A DNA stretch of 64,000 nucleotides from Symbiodinium natans (taxonomy: Eukaryota; Sar; Dinophyceae; Suessiales; Symbiodiniaceae), in contig CAJNDS010000224.1 in assembly GCA_905221605.1 (NCBI GenBank), forward strand, positions 619,085 to 683,084. The letters are read 5' to 3'. The notes under the pieces were generated by a model. That model was not told the origin of the DNA. It did not search any database and saw only the letters and a program-made list of their open reading frames with translations. The position numbers and the translations under genes were made by a program. Shown piece after piece: positions 46,918 through 57,066 of the stretch. How positions within the stretch are numbered: position 1 is the stretch's first letter; each line of letters opens with the position of its first letter.

Positions 46918-47610
46918 TCAGAGCATAAACCTTTCCTGCACCTGCTTGTGTGCCAACTTGTACGGCTGGGTTTCGGCCAGGACAACCAGGTCGTCCGCGT
47001 ACAGCAACAAGGTAACTCTGGGAGCAGCAGAGTCACGACCAAGAGCAACCCCTGGGCAGGAAGCTCGCACTGCTGTGGAAATGCCATCGAACAAGATGTT
47101 GAACAGCAATGGTCCAAGGACGTTGCCCTGACGGACTCCAGCATTCTCGTCCCAGGATTCAGACATCATCCCGTTGACCAGGACTCGTGCAGACGTGCCA
47201 CTCAAGAGGTCATCCAGGACTCGCCAAGTGGATCCTGTTACGCCGGCTTCGGCAAGTTTGACCAGGACTGCATCTCTCCAGGCTACGTCGAAAGCCTTCC
47301 GCACATCGACAAATGCAAAAAAAGTGCGCTTGCGCGCACGAAGGCGCAGCGTTTCAACGAGTGTGTAAATTTGTTCCTCAGCTCCCCATCTGAAGCCGGC
47401 TTGGCTTTCGTCAATGAGAGGGTTCACTCTAGGAAACAACCTTTTGAGGAGCAACCGCTCGAAAACCTTTCGCGCGCAGCACAACAAGCTGATGGGCCGA
47501 TAGTTGCTAAAATCATCGGCTGGGCTAAAAAAAGGCCTTGGTTCCCGAGGAAAGCTCTCGTTTTCTCGCACCTTCGCGAATTTTCGCGTGGCGCTGAGCT
47601 TCAAACACAT
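46918..47610 (-). mobile_element. non-LTR retrotransposon, family 2, reverse-transcriptase fragment
   Basis: A 230-codon open frame on - with classical LINE RT motifs in order: NYRPISLL, ESQAGFRW, FAFVDVRKAFDVAW (motif A Asp), GVRQGNVLGPLLFNI (motif B) and LLLYADDLVVLAE (motif C YADD). The sequence is intact through the catalytic core but lacks the endonuclease end, and the frame ends soon after YADD, so it is a truncated copy. It opposes the family 1 copies on either side. By motif it differs from family 1 (YADD versus FLDD). Confidence 0.9.
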
Positions 47611-47629
47611 TAATACTGGCTGTCATGCC

Positions 47630-47955
47630 CAGCCGAGTTTGGGGAGGATCATCAATGGCAAGCTGCCAACTTCGATGCTGCACAGCACGGGGCGATGCGA
47701 TGTTGTTTGCACTATTGCCTTTGAAGCGCTTGAACTAGCCGTTGGCTTGTGGACATCAACAGGATACAGGTGCCCAAAGTGACCTGCAACAGGCATTAGA
47801 TGCGGTAGGCGCTTGGGGTTTTCGGCCCACGCCACAGATTGATGAAATTTGCGAGTGCTTCTCGCAAGCAGCTGCAACTTCCATTTTCTGGAGGCTTGAA
47901 AGACCACACCTAAATATCGGTGCTCGGACCCGAAGTCTGGTGCGGAGGTGACAGT
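47630..47955 (-). mobile_element. family 2-like LINE fragment (post-RT region)
   Basis: On - the frame reads RFTVTSAPDFGSEHRYLGVV, followed by W-K-rich sequence. The RYLGV motif normally lies downstream of the RT catalytic core in LINEs, but here it lies upstream of the RT fragment at 46918-47610 on the same strand. The order is therefore permuted, or two truncated copies abut. Confidence 0.55.
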
Positions 47956-47959
47956 GAAC

Positions 47960-49636
47960 CGGCAACTTGCGGCTTTGTTGCATTGGGCGTGCCGATCGGG
48001 CATACGGAGTTCGTGCGACGCACCCTCGCGGCAAGGCTTGAGGAAGAGCGCCGCTTGCTGCACGAACTGCCGGAATTGCCTGATATGCAGAGCGCATGGC
48101 TGCTCCTGCTCTACTGTGCCAGCCCGCGTGCCCAACATGCTCTGCGCACGGTGCCGCCGCTGGACTCGGCCACCTATGCGGCAGAACACGATCGGGCGAT
48201 TTGGGCAACGCTCCACCACCTTCTAGCGGAGCAGGATGCGAGCGGGCGGGAGTGGACCGCAGCGCGCCAAATCGCCTTCCTCCCTGCCGCATGTGGTGGC
48301 CTCGGTCTCGCGAGCGCGGAGCGACTAGCCCCAGCGGCCTACTGGGCGGCTTGGGCGGACGCGCTCCCGGTGATGCTGCAAAGACGCCCGGAGGTTGCCC
48401 GCCGATATGCGCAAGAACTCGCTCTTGGCGGCGGGTCGACTGCGCCGTGCCTGCGGGCAGCTGCGGAAGCGGGTGACCGGCTGCTCGCCGAAGGATGGAG
48501 AGCGCGCCCGGAGTGGGATGCCTTGCTCCACGGGGCGCGGCCGCCGCCTACACACGCTGAGCCTTCAGAGCCTGGAAGTTGGCCACATGGCTGGCAGAAA
48601 CCGGCAGCTTGCGTACTCAACAAATCCTACCGCGAGCGCCTCCTCTGCAGCTTGTCGCCAAGTTCCCGAGCACTGCTGCGCTCCCAGGCGGGCGCGCATG
48701 CCGGCGAGTGGTTGCGAGCCATCCCCACGGACGAGGGCACGCAGCTTCTGCCGCTGGACATGCAAGTCGCTCTCCGGCGACGCCTTCGCTTGCCGCTACC
48801 CATGGCATCTTCCCGTTGCGGAGGACATGGCGAGCCAGGGTGCCGAGCCGTGGTGGACCAGCTGGGCGACCATCGCGCCGCCTGCGCCCGGAGTGGGCTG
48901 CTGGCCCGGCGCGCTCCCATACTCGAGCGAGCGTGGGTCCGAGTAGCGCGGGAGGCCGTCGCCGCCGAAGGGCGGGTGGTCCCCCAACAATGGCTAGCGT
49001 GGACCACCGCAGCGGGCGTAGCCCCAGATGACCGGCGCCGACTTGACCTCGTCATTTATGGCGCGTCTCGGCGCGGCGAGGCACTCTGCTGCGATGTGAC
49101 CCTGGTTTCGCCGCTGCGCGCAGACGGACGCCCGCAGACCGGCTCCTCAGATCGGGATGGGGCTGCCATCGACGTCGCGAGGCGGCGCAAACAACGGCGC
49201 TACCCCGAACTAGCCGGTCCGGGCCCGCAACGCCTCGTCGTCCTGGCTGCGGAGGTCGGCGGACGATGGGGGCAAGAGGCGCACGACCTCGTCCGCGACC
49301 TCGCGCAACAGCGCTCCCTGCGCGCGCCGAGGGCGCTGCGAGCTGCTGCCCGCTCCGGGTGGGAACGCCGGTGGTGGGGGCAGCTGGGTTGCGCGTTGCA
49401 GCGCGCCTTGGCCTCGACGCTGTTGGGCGGTTGCTGGCGCGCGCCGGCGCAGCCAACCGGAGACGAGGGCACGCCGCTTGGTTGGGTCCTGGAGCTCGCC
49501 GAGGCTGAGCAGCCGTCCAGGTTGCCCTTGCGTGCTTGACACACTGCGGCCCGAGCAGCCTGCCGATTCCGTGCACAGGGATCGTGAACACTGACGCGAG
49601 GAAAAGGTGCGTGGGGAAAAAAAAAATAAAAAATAA
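47960..49636 (+). mobile_element. family 1 retrotransposon, copy B (5'-truncated, long intact C-terminal frame)
   Basis: A continuous frame of about 525 codons to the stop at 49539, beginning inside the thumb region (FVALGVPIGHTEFVRRTL). It has the family's AYWAAWADALPVM, SRALLRSQAGAHAGEW and RRRLRLPLP blocks, and a Cys/His cluster (C-x7-C-x9-H-x3-C, about 48816-48885, with GDHRAAC). A restriction-endonuclease-like segment follows: VVPQQW, RRRLDLVIYG (about 49032-49062) and CCDVTLVSP (about 49087-49113). The layout RT, then Cys/His knuckle, then LD...DVT matches site-specific, RLE-type LINEs in general. The 3' UTR is short and ends in A-rich sequence (49617-49636). The RT core is missing, so it cannot move alone. 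The frame is unusually well preserved for a truncated copy. Confidence 0.8.
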
Positions 49637-50133
49637 CGATATTCAGACACCACCGGGACGGCAGAACCCTGAAGTGAAAATTAGAACGTCCAAAGACCTG
49701 CAGCCGACCACCATGACTGCAGTTTTTTCAGGACCAATCCCGAAGGAGAACCGCCAGCGCCACCTGCACACCGGATTCCGACGCAGCCTGTTCCAGGCCT
49801 ACGTATTGCCTGCGATGCAGCACGGGGCTGCTTTTCTTGATGATGCATCTGTGCGTCGCCTTGAGAAGCAGTTTATTGGGGTCGACGTTTGCTTGGCTGG
49901 CCGGCAGGCGCCCCAGGCGCGGCTGCGGACGTCAAGAAGGCCCAGGCAAACCTGTTTGGCCGTTTTTGTTCAGCTGACCCGCATGGTGCTCACCGTAGTT
50001 TGGCAGGCCGCGTATTTCGCTATGCCCCGAATTGTCCAACGTCATGGGCGCAGCAAGTTCGTGGCATCTTGTGTGTTTCTGACATTCCTTTGCCAGATGC
50101 TTTCGGTGTTGGTCCTGGCTGTATGCATCGATC

Positions 50134-50274
50134 AATGTTACGGCATTTCAGCCAAGAATACTTTGCATGTGCCCACCCTTACCTAGCCGTAGCTGCAGGA
50201 CTGCGCAGCTACAAGCAAGGTAAGACGCACGCCGGCAAGGCGCCTTGAGGGCTACTGCTTGGAGGGAAACAACA
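50134..50274. repeat. 141-bp direct repeat, copy 1
   Basis: Identical by eye to 50650-50790 (starts AATGTTACGGCATTTCAGCC, ends GGGAAACAACA). Lies inside a LINE fragment. Confidence 0.9.
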
Positions 50275-50649
50275 CCCAACGCTTGGGTGAGCAACCGCTT
50301 GGTTCGCCAACGAGTCCCCGTTTCCCTTCACGACACTAGCAGGATTTTGCCCTCCCGCCACAGGCACTGATGTGGAGCTTTTCCCCGCCACACGGGCCCC
50401 AGCTGTTCGGCATGGGCTTTTGCCTCCCCAAGTAAGCACTAAAGGCACCGCAAAGGGCGGAGCACAACCAGTGGCGCCAAGCAGCGCTTTTTCAGCCAGA
50501 GCTTCATGGCCTGAGGGTGTGAGCCACCGGACCCTCATGTTAGGCGCTCATGAGCACATGGCTGCCCGTCCAGGTTTTTGACCCCCCGGACTTTTGGGTC
50601 ACGGTTTCGCAGTCAGCATCGATTTCGAGAGCGATACGGCTGATAACCT

Positions 50650-50790
50650 AATGTTACGGCATTTCAGCCAAGAATACTTTGCATGTGCCCACCCTTACCT
50701 AGCCGTAGCTGCAGGACTGCGCAGCTACAAGCAAGGTAAGACGCACGCCGGCAAGGCGCCTTGAGGGCTACTGCTTGGAGGGAAACAACA
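50650..50790. repeat. 141-bp direct repeat, copy 2
   Basis: Second copy of 50134-50274, after a 375-bp unique segment. LINE-like sequence continues after it. Confidence 0.9.
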
Positions 50791-51519
50791 TCGATCTCTG
50801 GAACAGTGGAAGCAGCATTGTGTCCGTCCAGCCTTGGAACGCATTGGTTGGCAGATGCGACGCGGTGAAGTTGACCAACTCCCGTCGCTTTCGCTTTTTA
50901 GCCAATGCCATCTGGATCTCCGGTTCTGCCCGGGCACTCATTGCTCAAGGCTACCAGGGTGTGTGTGATAAGGGAGTGGACGCTTGCTAGGTGTGGTCAC
51001 CATCCTTTCATGGATGGACGTGCAGCTCGGCACCGTGGTCTACGTCACCCTTGCCTTTGCGGCGCAGCAGATTGGAGCTTCATTCATGCCGTGCGTTCTT
51101 GCCCCATGTTTCTGCGTTGGAGGAATGCCTGGTCACGCCACCTGCAATCCTTAGGGACATGCCGTTGACCACTTCTCGGATGACGCCCTGTTGCGCTTCT
51201 TGTTCTCCCCAAATGGTAGGGGCAACACTCGTGCACTTACTGCCGCGCACATGAGCTTTGTGGCTAGCATTTGCCAAGCTCAACGGTCGCTGCTTGAGGG
51301 TTTGGAACCCCGGAGTAGTACTTGACACGTCTTGTGTCCTCTTGTATAGTTATATGAGTTTGGGCACCTTCTTGTGCTTTTCGTTTCACATGTAGATACT
51401 GACCGCTGGACGGATGTTTCAGGACCACTGCTGCTTTGGTTGTCACTGCTAGAGCGCAATGCTCTGCATATCTTAGATCGCGCCAAGCTGACTTTTGGGA
51501 GGCAAATGAGGACAGGATC

Positions 51520-52783
51520 TTTTTAAGTGCGTGGCGGGCAGCATGGGCCGACGCGCTCCCGGTCCTGCGCCAGCGGTATCCGGAAGCTGCGGACCGCTTG
51601 CTCCATGACCTCACCCAGACCCGGGGTCCGCCGTGTTTGCAGGCTGCCGCTGCCGCGGCGGTGCGGCTCGATGAGGCGGGTTGGGCTGACCGTCCCGGCT
51701 GGGAAGCGTGCGCTGGCGGGGCACCCGTGCCACCATCGCAAGGGGAGCTCGGGCTGGGAGGCCTTGGCTGGCACGCTGCTCTCACACTTCACACTTTCTT
51801 TCGGAAGCGTGAGCTGCTGCCTGCCATCCCTCCAGCTTCGCGAGCACTCTTACGATCCCAGTCCGGCCCTGCGGCCGGCATGTGGCTCGCAGCCATCCCC
51901 ACAGACGCAGCAACCACCCTTGACCCCGACCTTATGCACTTGGCATTGCGGCGCCGCCTGCGGCTGCCCCTGCCTTTGACAGAGAGGCAATGCTGTGGGG
52001 ACGGTCGCCCGGGCTGCCGGGGGAGATCGATGGGCTTGGGGACCACTACCTCGCCTGCCCCGCACAGGCCTGCTGCCTCGCTGTGGCTTCGTCCTTGAGC
52101 ACGCATGGGTGCAGGTCGTGCGGGAAGCGGTGGGGTCCGAAGGACGCGTGGTGCCACAGCAGTGGCTTGCCCGCACCACTGCCCCACAAGTCCCGCCGGA
52201 TGACCGCCGTCGCCTCGACTTTGTGGTCTACGGAGCGGCGAGGAATGGAGAGGCGCTGTGCGCAGACGCGACGCTCGTCTCTCCCTTGACCCGCGCCGGT
52301 CACCCTGTCCCCGGCGCAGATGCCCGCGATGGGGTTGCGCTCGCTGCAGCACGTCGGCGCAAGGCCGCGCGCTATCCCGAGCGCACACGGGGGGGCCCAC
52401 AGAAACTGGTCGTCCTGGCCAGGAGTCCTGGCTGCGGAAATTGGCGGTCGCTGGAGTGATGAGTGCCATCAGTTCCTCCGTCAGCTCCTGCGCCTCGGCC
52501 CGGCGCGCGCCAGCCCCGTTGAGGACGTCAGCGACGCAGGGATGGGCGCGTCGCTGGTGGGGCGTCCTGTCGGTCGCTCTGCAGCGTGCCGTGGCAAGTT
52601 CCGTGCTCGGGGTTGTTTGGACCATGCCACCACTCCCCGGCGTGCCGGACGACGTGCCGCTAGGCGATGTCCTTGACCTCGCTGAGGCGGCCACGCCCAA
52701 CCGATTGCCTTTGCAGCTGTGACGCGCTGGCACGTCGTGATGTAGTGGACCTCGTCGGGACGAGTTTGCGTGAAAAAAAAAAA
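51520..52783 (+). mobile_element. family 1 retrotransposon, copy F (5'-truncated, frameshifted)
   Basis: Starts at AWRAAWADALPVLRQRYP, with SRALLRSQSGPAAGMW and RRRLRLPLPL in one frame. The frame shifts at about 52010-52060, within the Cys/His knuckle, to VVPQQWLARTTAP, RRRLDFVVYGA and CADATLVSPL. It shifts again near 52420, ending DVLDLAEAATPNRLPLQL-stop at 52720-52722. The 3' UTR of about 50 bp ends in an 11-A run at 52773-52783. Less complete and more decayed than copy B. Confidence 0.75.
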
Positions 52784-52969
52784 GTTTACCCCCCCACCCC
52801 CGCAAGAGAGGGCCAGGCACATACCACGGGCCCCAAGGGACGGTTTAGTTTTCCCCCTCAACAGCTTTGTCGACCTCAGTGATCCATCGCCCTCCTTCTT
52901 CCTCGTGATGCCCATGCATCACAGAAGGTGTGCAAAAGCCATACTTTCTCGGTGTGTCGTCCCTTCCAC

Positions 52970-53370
52970 CATAGCAGGGCCTCTGATGTATCATTCGGCT
53001 TCGTTCATGAAAGGAGTAAGCTGATACATAACCTGTTGTGTATCACTCTGCTGTGTTCATCAAGGGGCCAGACTGATAAATAACAGGGCCTTGTACGTAC
53101 CACGCTACAGCACTCAACAGGGCCCCCCTACGTAACATCCCGCCGCACCCACGAAAAGGAGTAAGCTGACACATAACAGGGCCACTTGTGTATCACGCGG
53201 CCGCAACAGGGCCTCTTTTGTGTCATGCAGCTGTGTTCCTCAAGGGGCTAAGCTGATACATAACATGGCCTCTGATGTATCACGCCGCTGTGTTCATCAA
53301 AGGCGTAGCAGGTCCTTTTATGCGTCACTCTGCTGTGGGCCTCTTGTGTGTCAATCGGCTGCTGCAACAT
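52970..53370. repeat. degenerate minisatellite of about 60 bp
   Basis: Six or so diverged units built from AACAGGGCCTCTTGTGTATC, GCTGTGTTCATCAAAGG and TAAGCTGATACATAAC in recurring order. No coding content. Confidence 0.7.
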
Positions 53371-53394
53371 CTTGCAGTGCAAATCAAAAAATCT

Positions 53395-53530
53395 TCTACC
53401 CAGCTCTGAACCACTCCCACTTCTGAGGGCGGTGCGCGAGCAAAACAGGAGAGGCTCACAAGCACTCCTACTTCTGAGGGCGTTGCGCGAGCAAAATGCA
53501 AAACAGGAGAGGCTCACGAGCACTCCTATG
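53395..53530. repeat. two-copy repeat of about 65 bp
   Basis: CACTCC(C/T)ACTTCTGAGGGCG, GCGCGAGCAAAA and CAGGAGAGGCTCAC occur twice in the same order, the second copy with a short insertion. Confidence 0.8.
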
Positions 53531-53746
53531 TTGTGTTCATTAAAGCAGTTGTGCTCAGAGAACTGGTTCACAAGAGGGCACCAGAACTTTTAAAGGAATG
53601 AAGAGAGAGCACATCTGCACCTTCCATATCTCTTAACAAGGCCCACCAGAGATCCCAGAGCGGAAGTCCTTTACCTTTGGTAGGAATCCACTTGCGCGAC
53701 AGGAATGACCAAGTGCTACCTCCTAGTCGAATGTTATCAAGTAGTA

Positions 53747-53871
53747 CTAGATGATGATGATGATGATGATGGTGGTGGTGATGATGATGATGATGATGAG
53801 GATGATGAGGGTGGTGGTGGTGGTGGTGGTGGTGGTGGTGGTGGTGACGATTGTGGTGGTGGTGACGATTT
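53747..53871. repeat. (GAT)n(GGT)n trinucleotide repeat
   Basis: GAT units, then GGT/GGTGAT mixtures, then about 12 GGT. Confidence 0.9.
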
Positions 53872-54739
53872 GTGTTCCATATAGTAGTTCAACATGAAAA
53901 TGGTATTGACTGAAAGAGGCGAAACGCTGTAAATACCAGTGTTTTGGGCATGGACGCAGTATGAATGACGTTCTTATCCCCCCCCCAGCCCCCCCCGCCC
54001 CCCCCCACCCACCCCAATACCTGAAACCTGCAAAAACGCAGGGGCACGTAGAGACGCCGTCACCATTTTTGCGTGCGTACACTTGCCAACTTGACAACTT
54101 GTAGTGGCCAACCTTGTATTCATCTGAGCACGACGAAGCTGCGGTGCGCGGCTTGGCTTCCCTTCTTGCGCTCGAGCTCGGCTGCAAGCCACTGCCTCCA
54201 CTCGATGTCGGTGGTGTTTAGTTTAGCTTGGACGTGGATAGCGACTGCCCAATACAGCGGCGTCGCAAGAAGCTGCACTGAACAACGAGCGACACAAGTG
54301 CAACACGGGACCCCACGGTTTACCCTTCCTCGGAGACTTCCCAAAAGCCTACTCGTTACTCCTGTTCATGTGAAGCGATGGGCTCTAACAGAGCCCTCGA
54401 CTTTGCGAAGTCGGCGGAGTCCGGCGCCAAATGTTTCCTCGACCGGTGCCGTTCTGGAGCGAAGATTCCGTGCCTTCTGGACATCTTTCTGTTGCATGTT
54501 CATGATGAGTTTGTTTGTCCTTACCCAAGCATCAGCCAACTTCTTGGGTAGAACGAAGCTGCGAGGCTCTGGGCCCAACAGCGGCCAGCAGAGGCAGCCT
54601 TTTTGCTGTCCTCCTCACTGCACTACAGACTTTGCTGACACTGCTGCGAACAGTTGAGCCTGTGCTGCTACCATAGGCTTTTAACCGCTCAAACCCCGAG
54701 AGACTGGGAGCTAGCGAAAAGATTTGCGAGTCCGCGGCC
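53872..54739. other. GH7 copy 3 upstream region
   Basis: No gene recognised. The last about 70 bp before the ATG (from GCTGCTACCATAGGCTTTTAAC) is closely shared with copy 4 and more loosely with copy 1. It includes a short stretch resembling the spliced-leader 3' half (GGCTTTTAACCGCTCAA). Confidence 0.5.
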
Positions 54740-56288
54740 ATGCGTGCGGTCCTCCTGAGCCTCGGTGCATTGGCATCCGCCCAGCAGATTGGAACCCATG
54801 AGCAAGAGGAACATCCCGCGATGGCCCTCTGGACCTGTAATGCTGCAGGTTGCTCGAAGGAGATGAAGTCCCTAGTGCTCGATGCGAACTGGCGCTGGCT
54901 CCACAATGGCGAGTACACGAACTGCTACAAGGACGGCGACTGGGACAAGACCTTGTGCTCCGACCCCATCACATGCGCCTTGAATTGTCACATGGAGGGC
55001 AACTCGGAGGAGTCTTACAAGAGTACCTATGGAATCAAGGCTATTGAGGATGGCGTCGAGCTGGGCTTTGTGACCACCACCAAGTACGGATCTAACTATG
55101 GCTCTCGGGTCTACATGCTGGATGACGAGAACAACTATCAGATGTTCAAGCTCAAGAACAGGGAGTTCACGCTGACGGCAGACATGAAAAAGATGCCATG
55201 CGGCCTGAATGGCGCAGTGTACTTTGTGGAGATGGACGCAGACGGTGGGAAGGCTCGGAGTGGGGGGACCAACGCAGCCGGGGCCAAGTATGGTACGGGC
55301 TACTGTGACGCACAGTGCCCACATGATATGAAGTTCATGAACGGCAAGGCCAATACCATCGGCTGGAATGCTAGCCACGACCCTCCCATCGGATCCTGGG
55401 GCATCTGCTGTGCAGAGATGGATATCTGGGAGGCTAACAGCCGTGCCACCGCCTACACACCGCACCCGTGCTCCATCACCGGCCCATACGTCTGTTCGGG
55501 CACCGAGTGCGGTGACAACTCCGAGGATGAACGCTACGACGGTGTTTGCGACAAGGATGGCTGCGACTACAACCACTACCGCCTCGGCGACAAGGAGTAC
55601 TATGGACGTGGCAGGGGCTTCACCGTCGACTCCAAAAAGAAGGTGACTGTTGTCACGCAGTTCATCACTGAGGGCAACACGGATGATGGAGACCTCATCG
55701 ACATTCGGCGGTTCTATGTGCAGGATGGGCGGGTCATCCCAAACTCCAACATCTCCATTGCAGGCATGACCGGAGATTCTGTCACAGACGCCACCTGTGC
55801 GGCAATGAAGACAGCCTTCGGAGACATCAACGACTTCGCGCGCAAGGGTGGCCTCAAGGCTATGGGGGAAGCCTTGCAGCGAGGCATGGTGCTTGTCATG
55901 TCACTCTGGGACGACTCAGACGCCAACATGCTCTGGCTGGACGCGGACTACCCGCTGGACAAGGATCCGAGCTTTCCCGGTGTGAACAGAGGCCCGTGCA
56001 GGACGGACACTGGTGTTCCCGCCTACCTTCGTGAAAAGCAGCTTGTGCAGCGGTTCAGCCGTTCGTCTTTGCGTCTCCTTTGTGTGTTTAGGTCTTGAGG
56101 TCGTGTAGGCATCTGAGTTCTAATGTGCGTGTGGACGAGATTTGCCGAGGTATCCTCGTGCCCGAGTGCGATACAGCAAAATCAAGGTTGGCACCCTGGG
56201 CTCAACCTTCGGGGCAGGGGGCGACGAGGAGGACGAGGACGACGACATCTACGGTGACGACAGGCGGCTGAATGAGGTGCACATCTAA
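54740..56288 (+). CDS. GH7 cellobiohydrolase-like enzyme, copy 3
   Basis: Exon 1 is 54740-56037, a GC-AG intron is 56038-56149 (112 bp), and exon 2 is 56150-56288, giving 478 aa. The ATG at 54740 is fixed by an in-frame TAG upstream and by the signal peptide MRAVLLSLGALASA. The catalytic EMDIWE motif (226-231), tunnel loop and acidic tail are intact. It is nearly identical to copies 1 and 2, with Asn34 for Asp and Glu262 for Ala as visible protein changes. It lies about 23 kb downstream of copy 2, beyond the kelch gene and the retrotransposon cluster, yet is closer in coding sequence to copies 1 and 2 than to its neighbour copy 4. That points to recent duplication or gene conversion. Confidence 0.95.
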
Positions 56289-57066
56289 TTATGGCTCAAT
56301 GTGCCATTCTTTTAATGAGGCTGCCACTGACAATCACTGGAAGCCGCGCAGATAGGTTACACGGCATTTGCCGAGATAGACTTGCATGTTTGAACCAGTC
56401 CTCGAATCGAGATTGGTCCGATAGCGTTTTGCAGAGGAGGGCGCTGGCTCGTCTTAGGGAGGGAGCAGCATGGTGGCATTAGACCGTCAGTAGAACGATC
56501 GGATCTCCAGAGTGATGCGCAATCCGCTAATGTCCTGGCTGCACGTTTCTAGAACACATTCGTCGACGTGCAGCTGCCTCTTGACGGCATGTTTTCGACC
56601 TGCCCGTGCATGGCTTTACAAGCCGGAATGCCGTGGTCTGAACTGTGAGACTTCTGCAATGGTGAGAGACAGTGAGAGGCCACTCTTGGCATGCCCACGC
56701 ATTTGGACAAGTGCTGCCTTCCTCTCAAATGCTGGACTTGCTCAGATGCGAAGGGCCGGCACCGCGCGGCGGTCATCCGTGCGGTGCGCTCACGGCCGGG
56801 TACTTGGCTTCAGACTCGAACGCATTCCGGGTCGCTTGCTCACAGCCGCCTCTTGTGCGAAAGTGGGCGTCAACTGACTGACACTGACACGGCTGCATCG
56901 CCAAGTCACCAAGCAGAGTTTAGGAAAGTGCTCTAAAGTCGGCTGCCTCAGCAAGTGTTACTGTCGCTGTGTATGCTTGAGCCTGTGCTGCTTGCTACCA
57001 TAGGCTTTTAACCGCTCAAGCCCCGAGGGCCCAGGCGCTTGCGTAGAGATTTGCGAGTCCGCGGCC
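56289..57066 (+). other. GH7 copy 3-4 spacer (3' flank type Y)
   Basis: The first about 350 bp resemble the flank after copy 2 (type Y). The rest is unique until the shared upstream block at about 56978-57066. No gene is supported. Confidence 0.65.

Larger units (their letters stand above)
49770..51330 (+). mobile_element. LINE 3' fragment (family 2-like), interrupted
   Basis: Reads RRSLFQAYVLPAMQHGAAFL, then RRLEKQFIGVDV, the segment after the RT that ends with the conserved LF-YVLP block. Further on, near 51045-51110, is CLCGAADWSFIHAVRSCP, a C-x2-C...H-x4-C knuckle typical of LINE C-termini. It ends with an open frame through DALLRFLFSPNGRGNTRAL. The body is split by a 375-bp segment between two 141-bp direct repeats (50134-50274 and 50650-50790). 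Confidence 0.65.
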
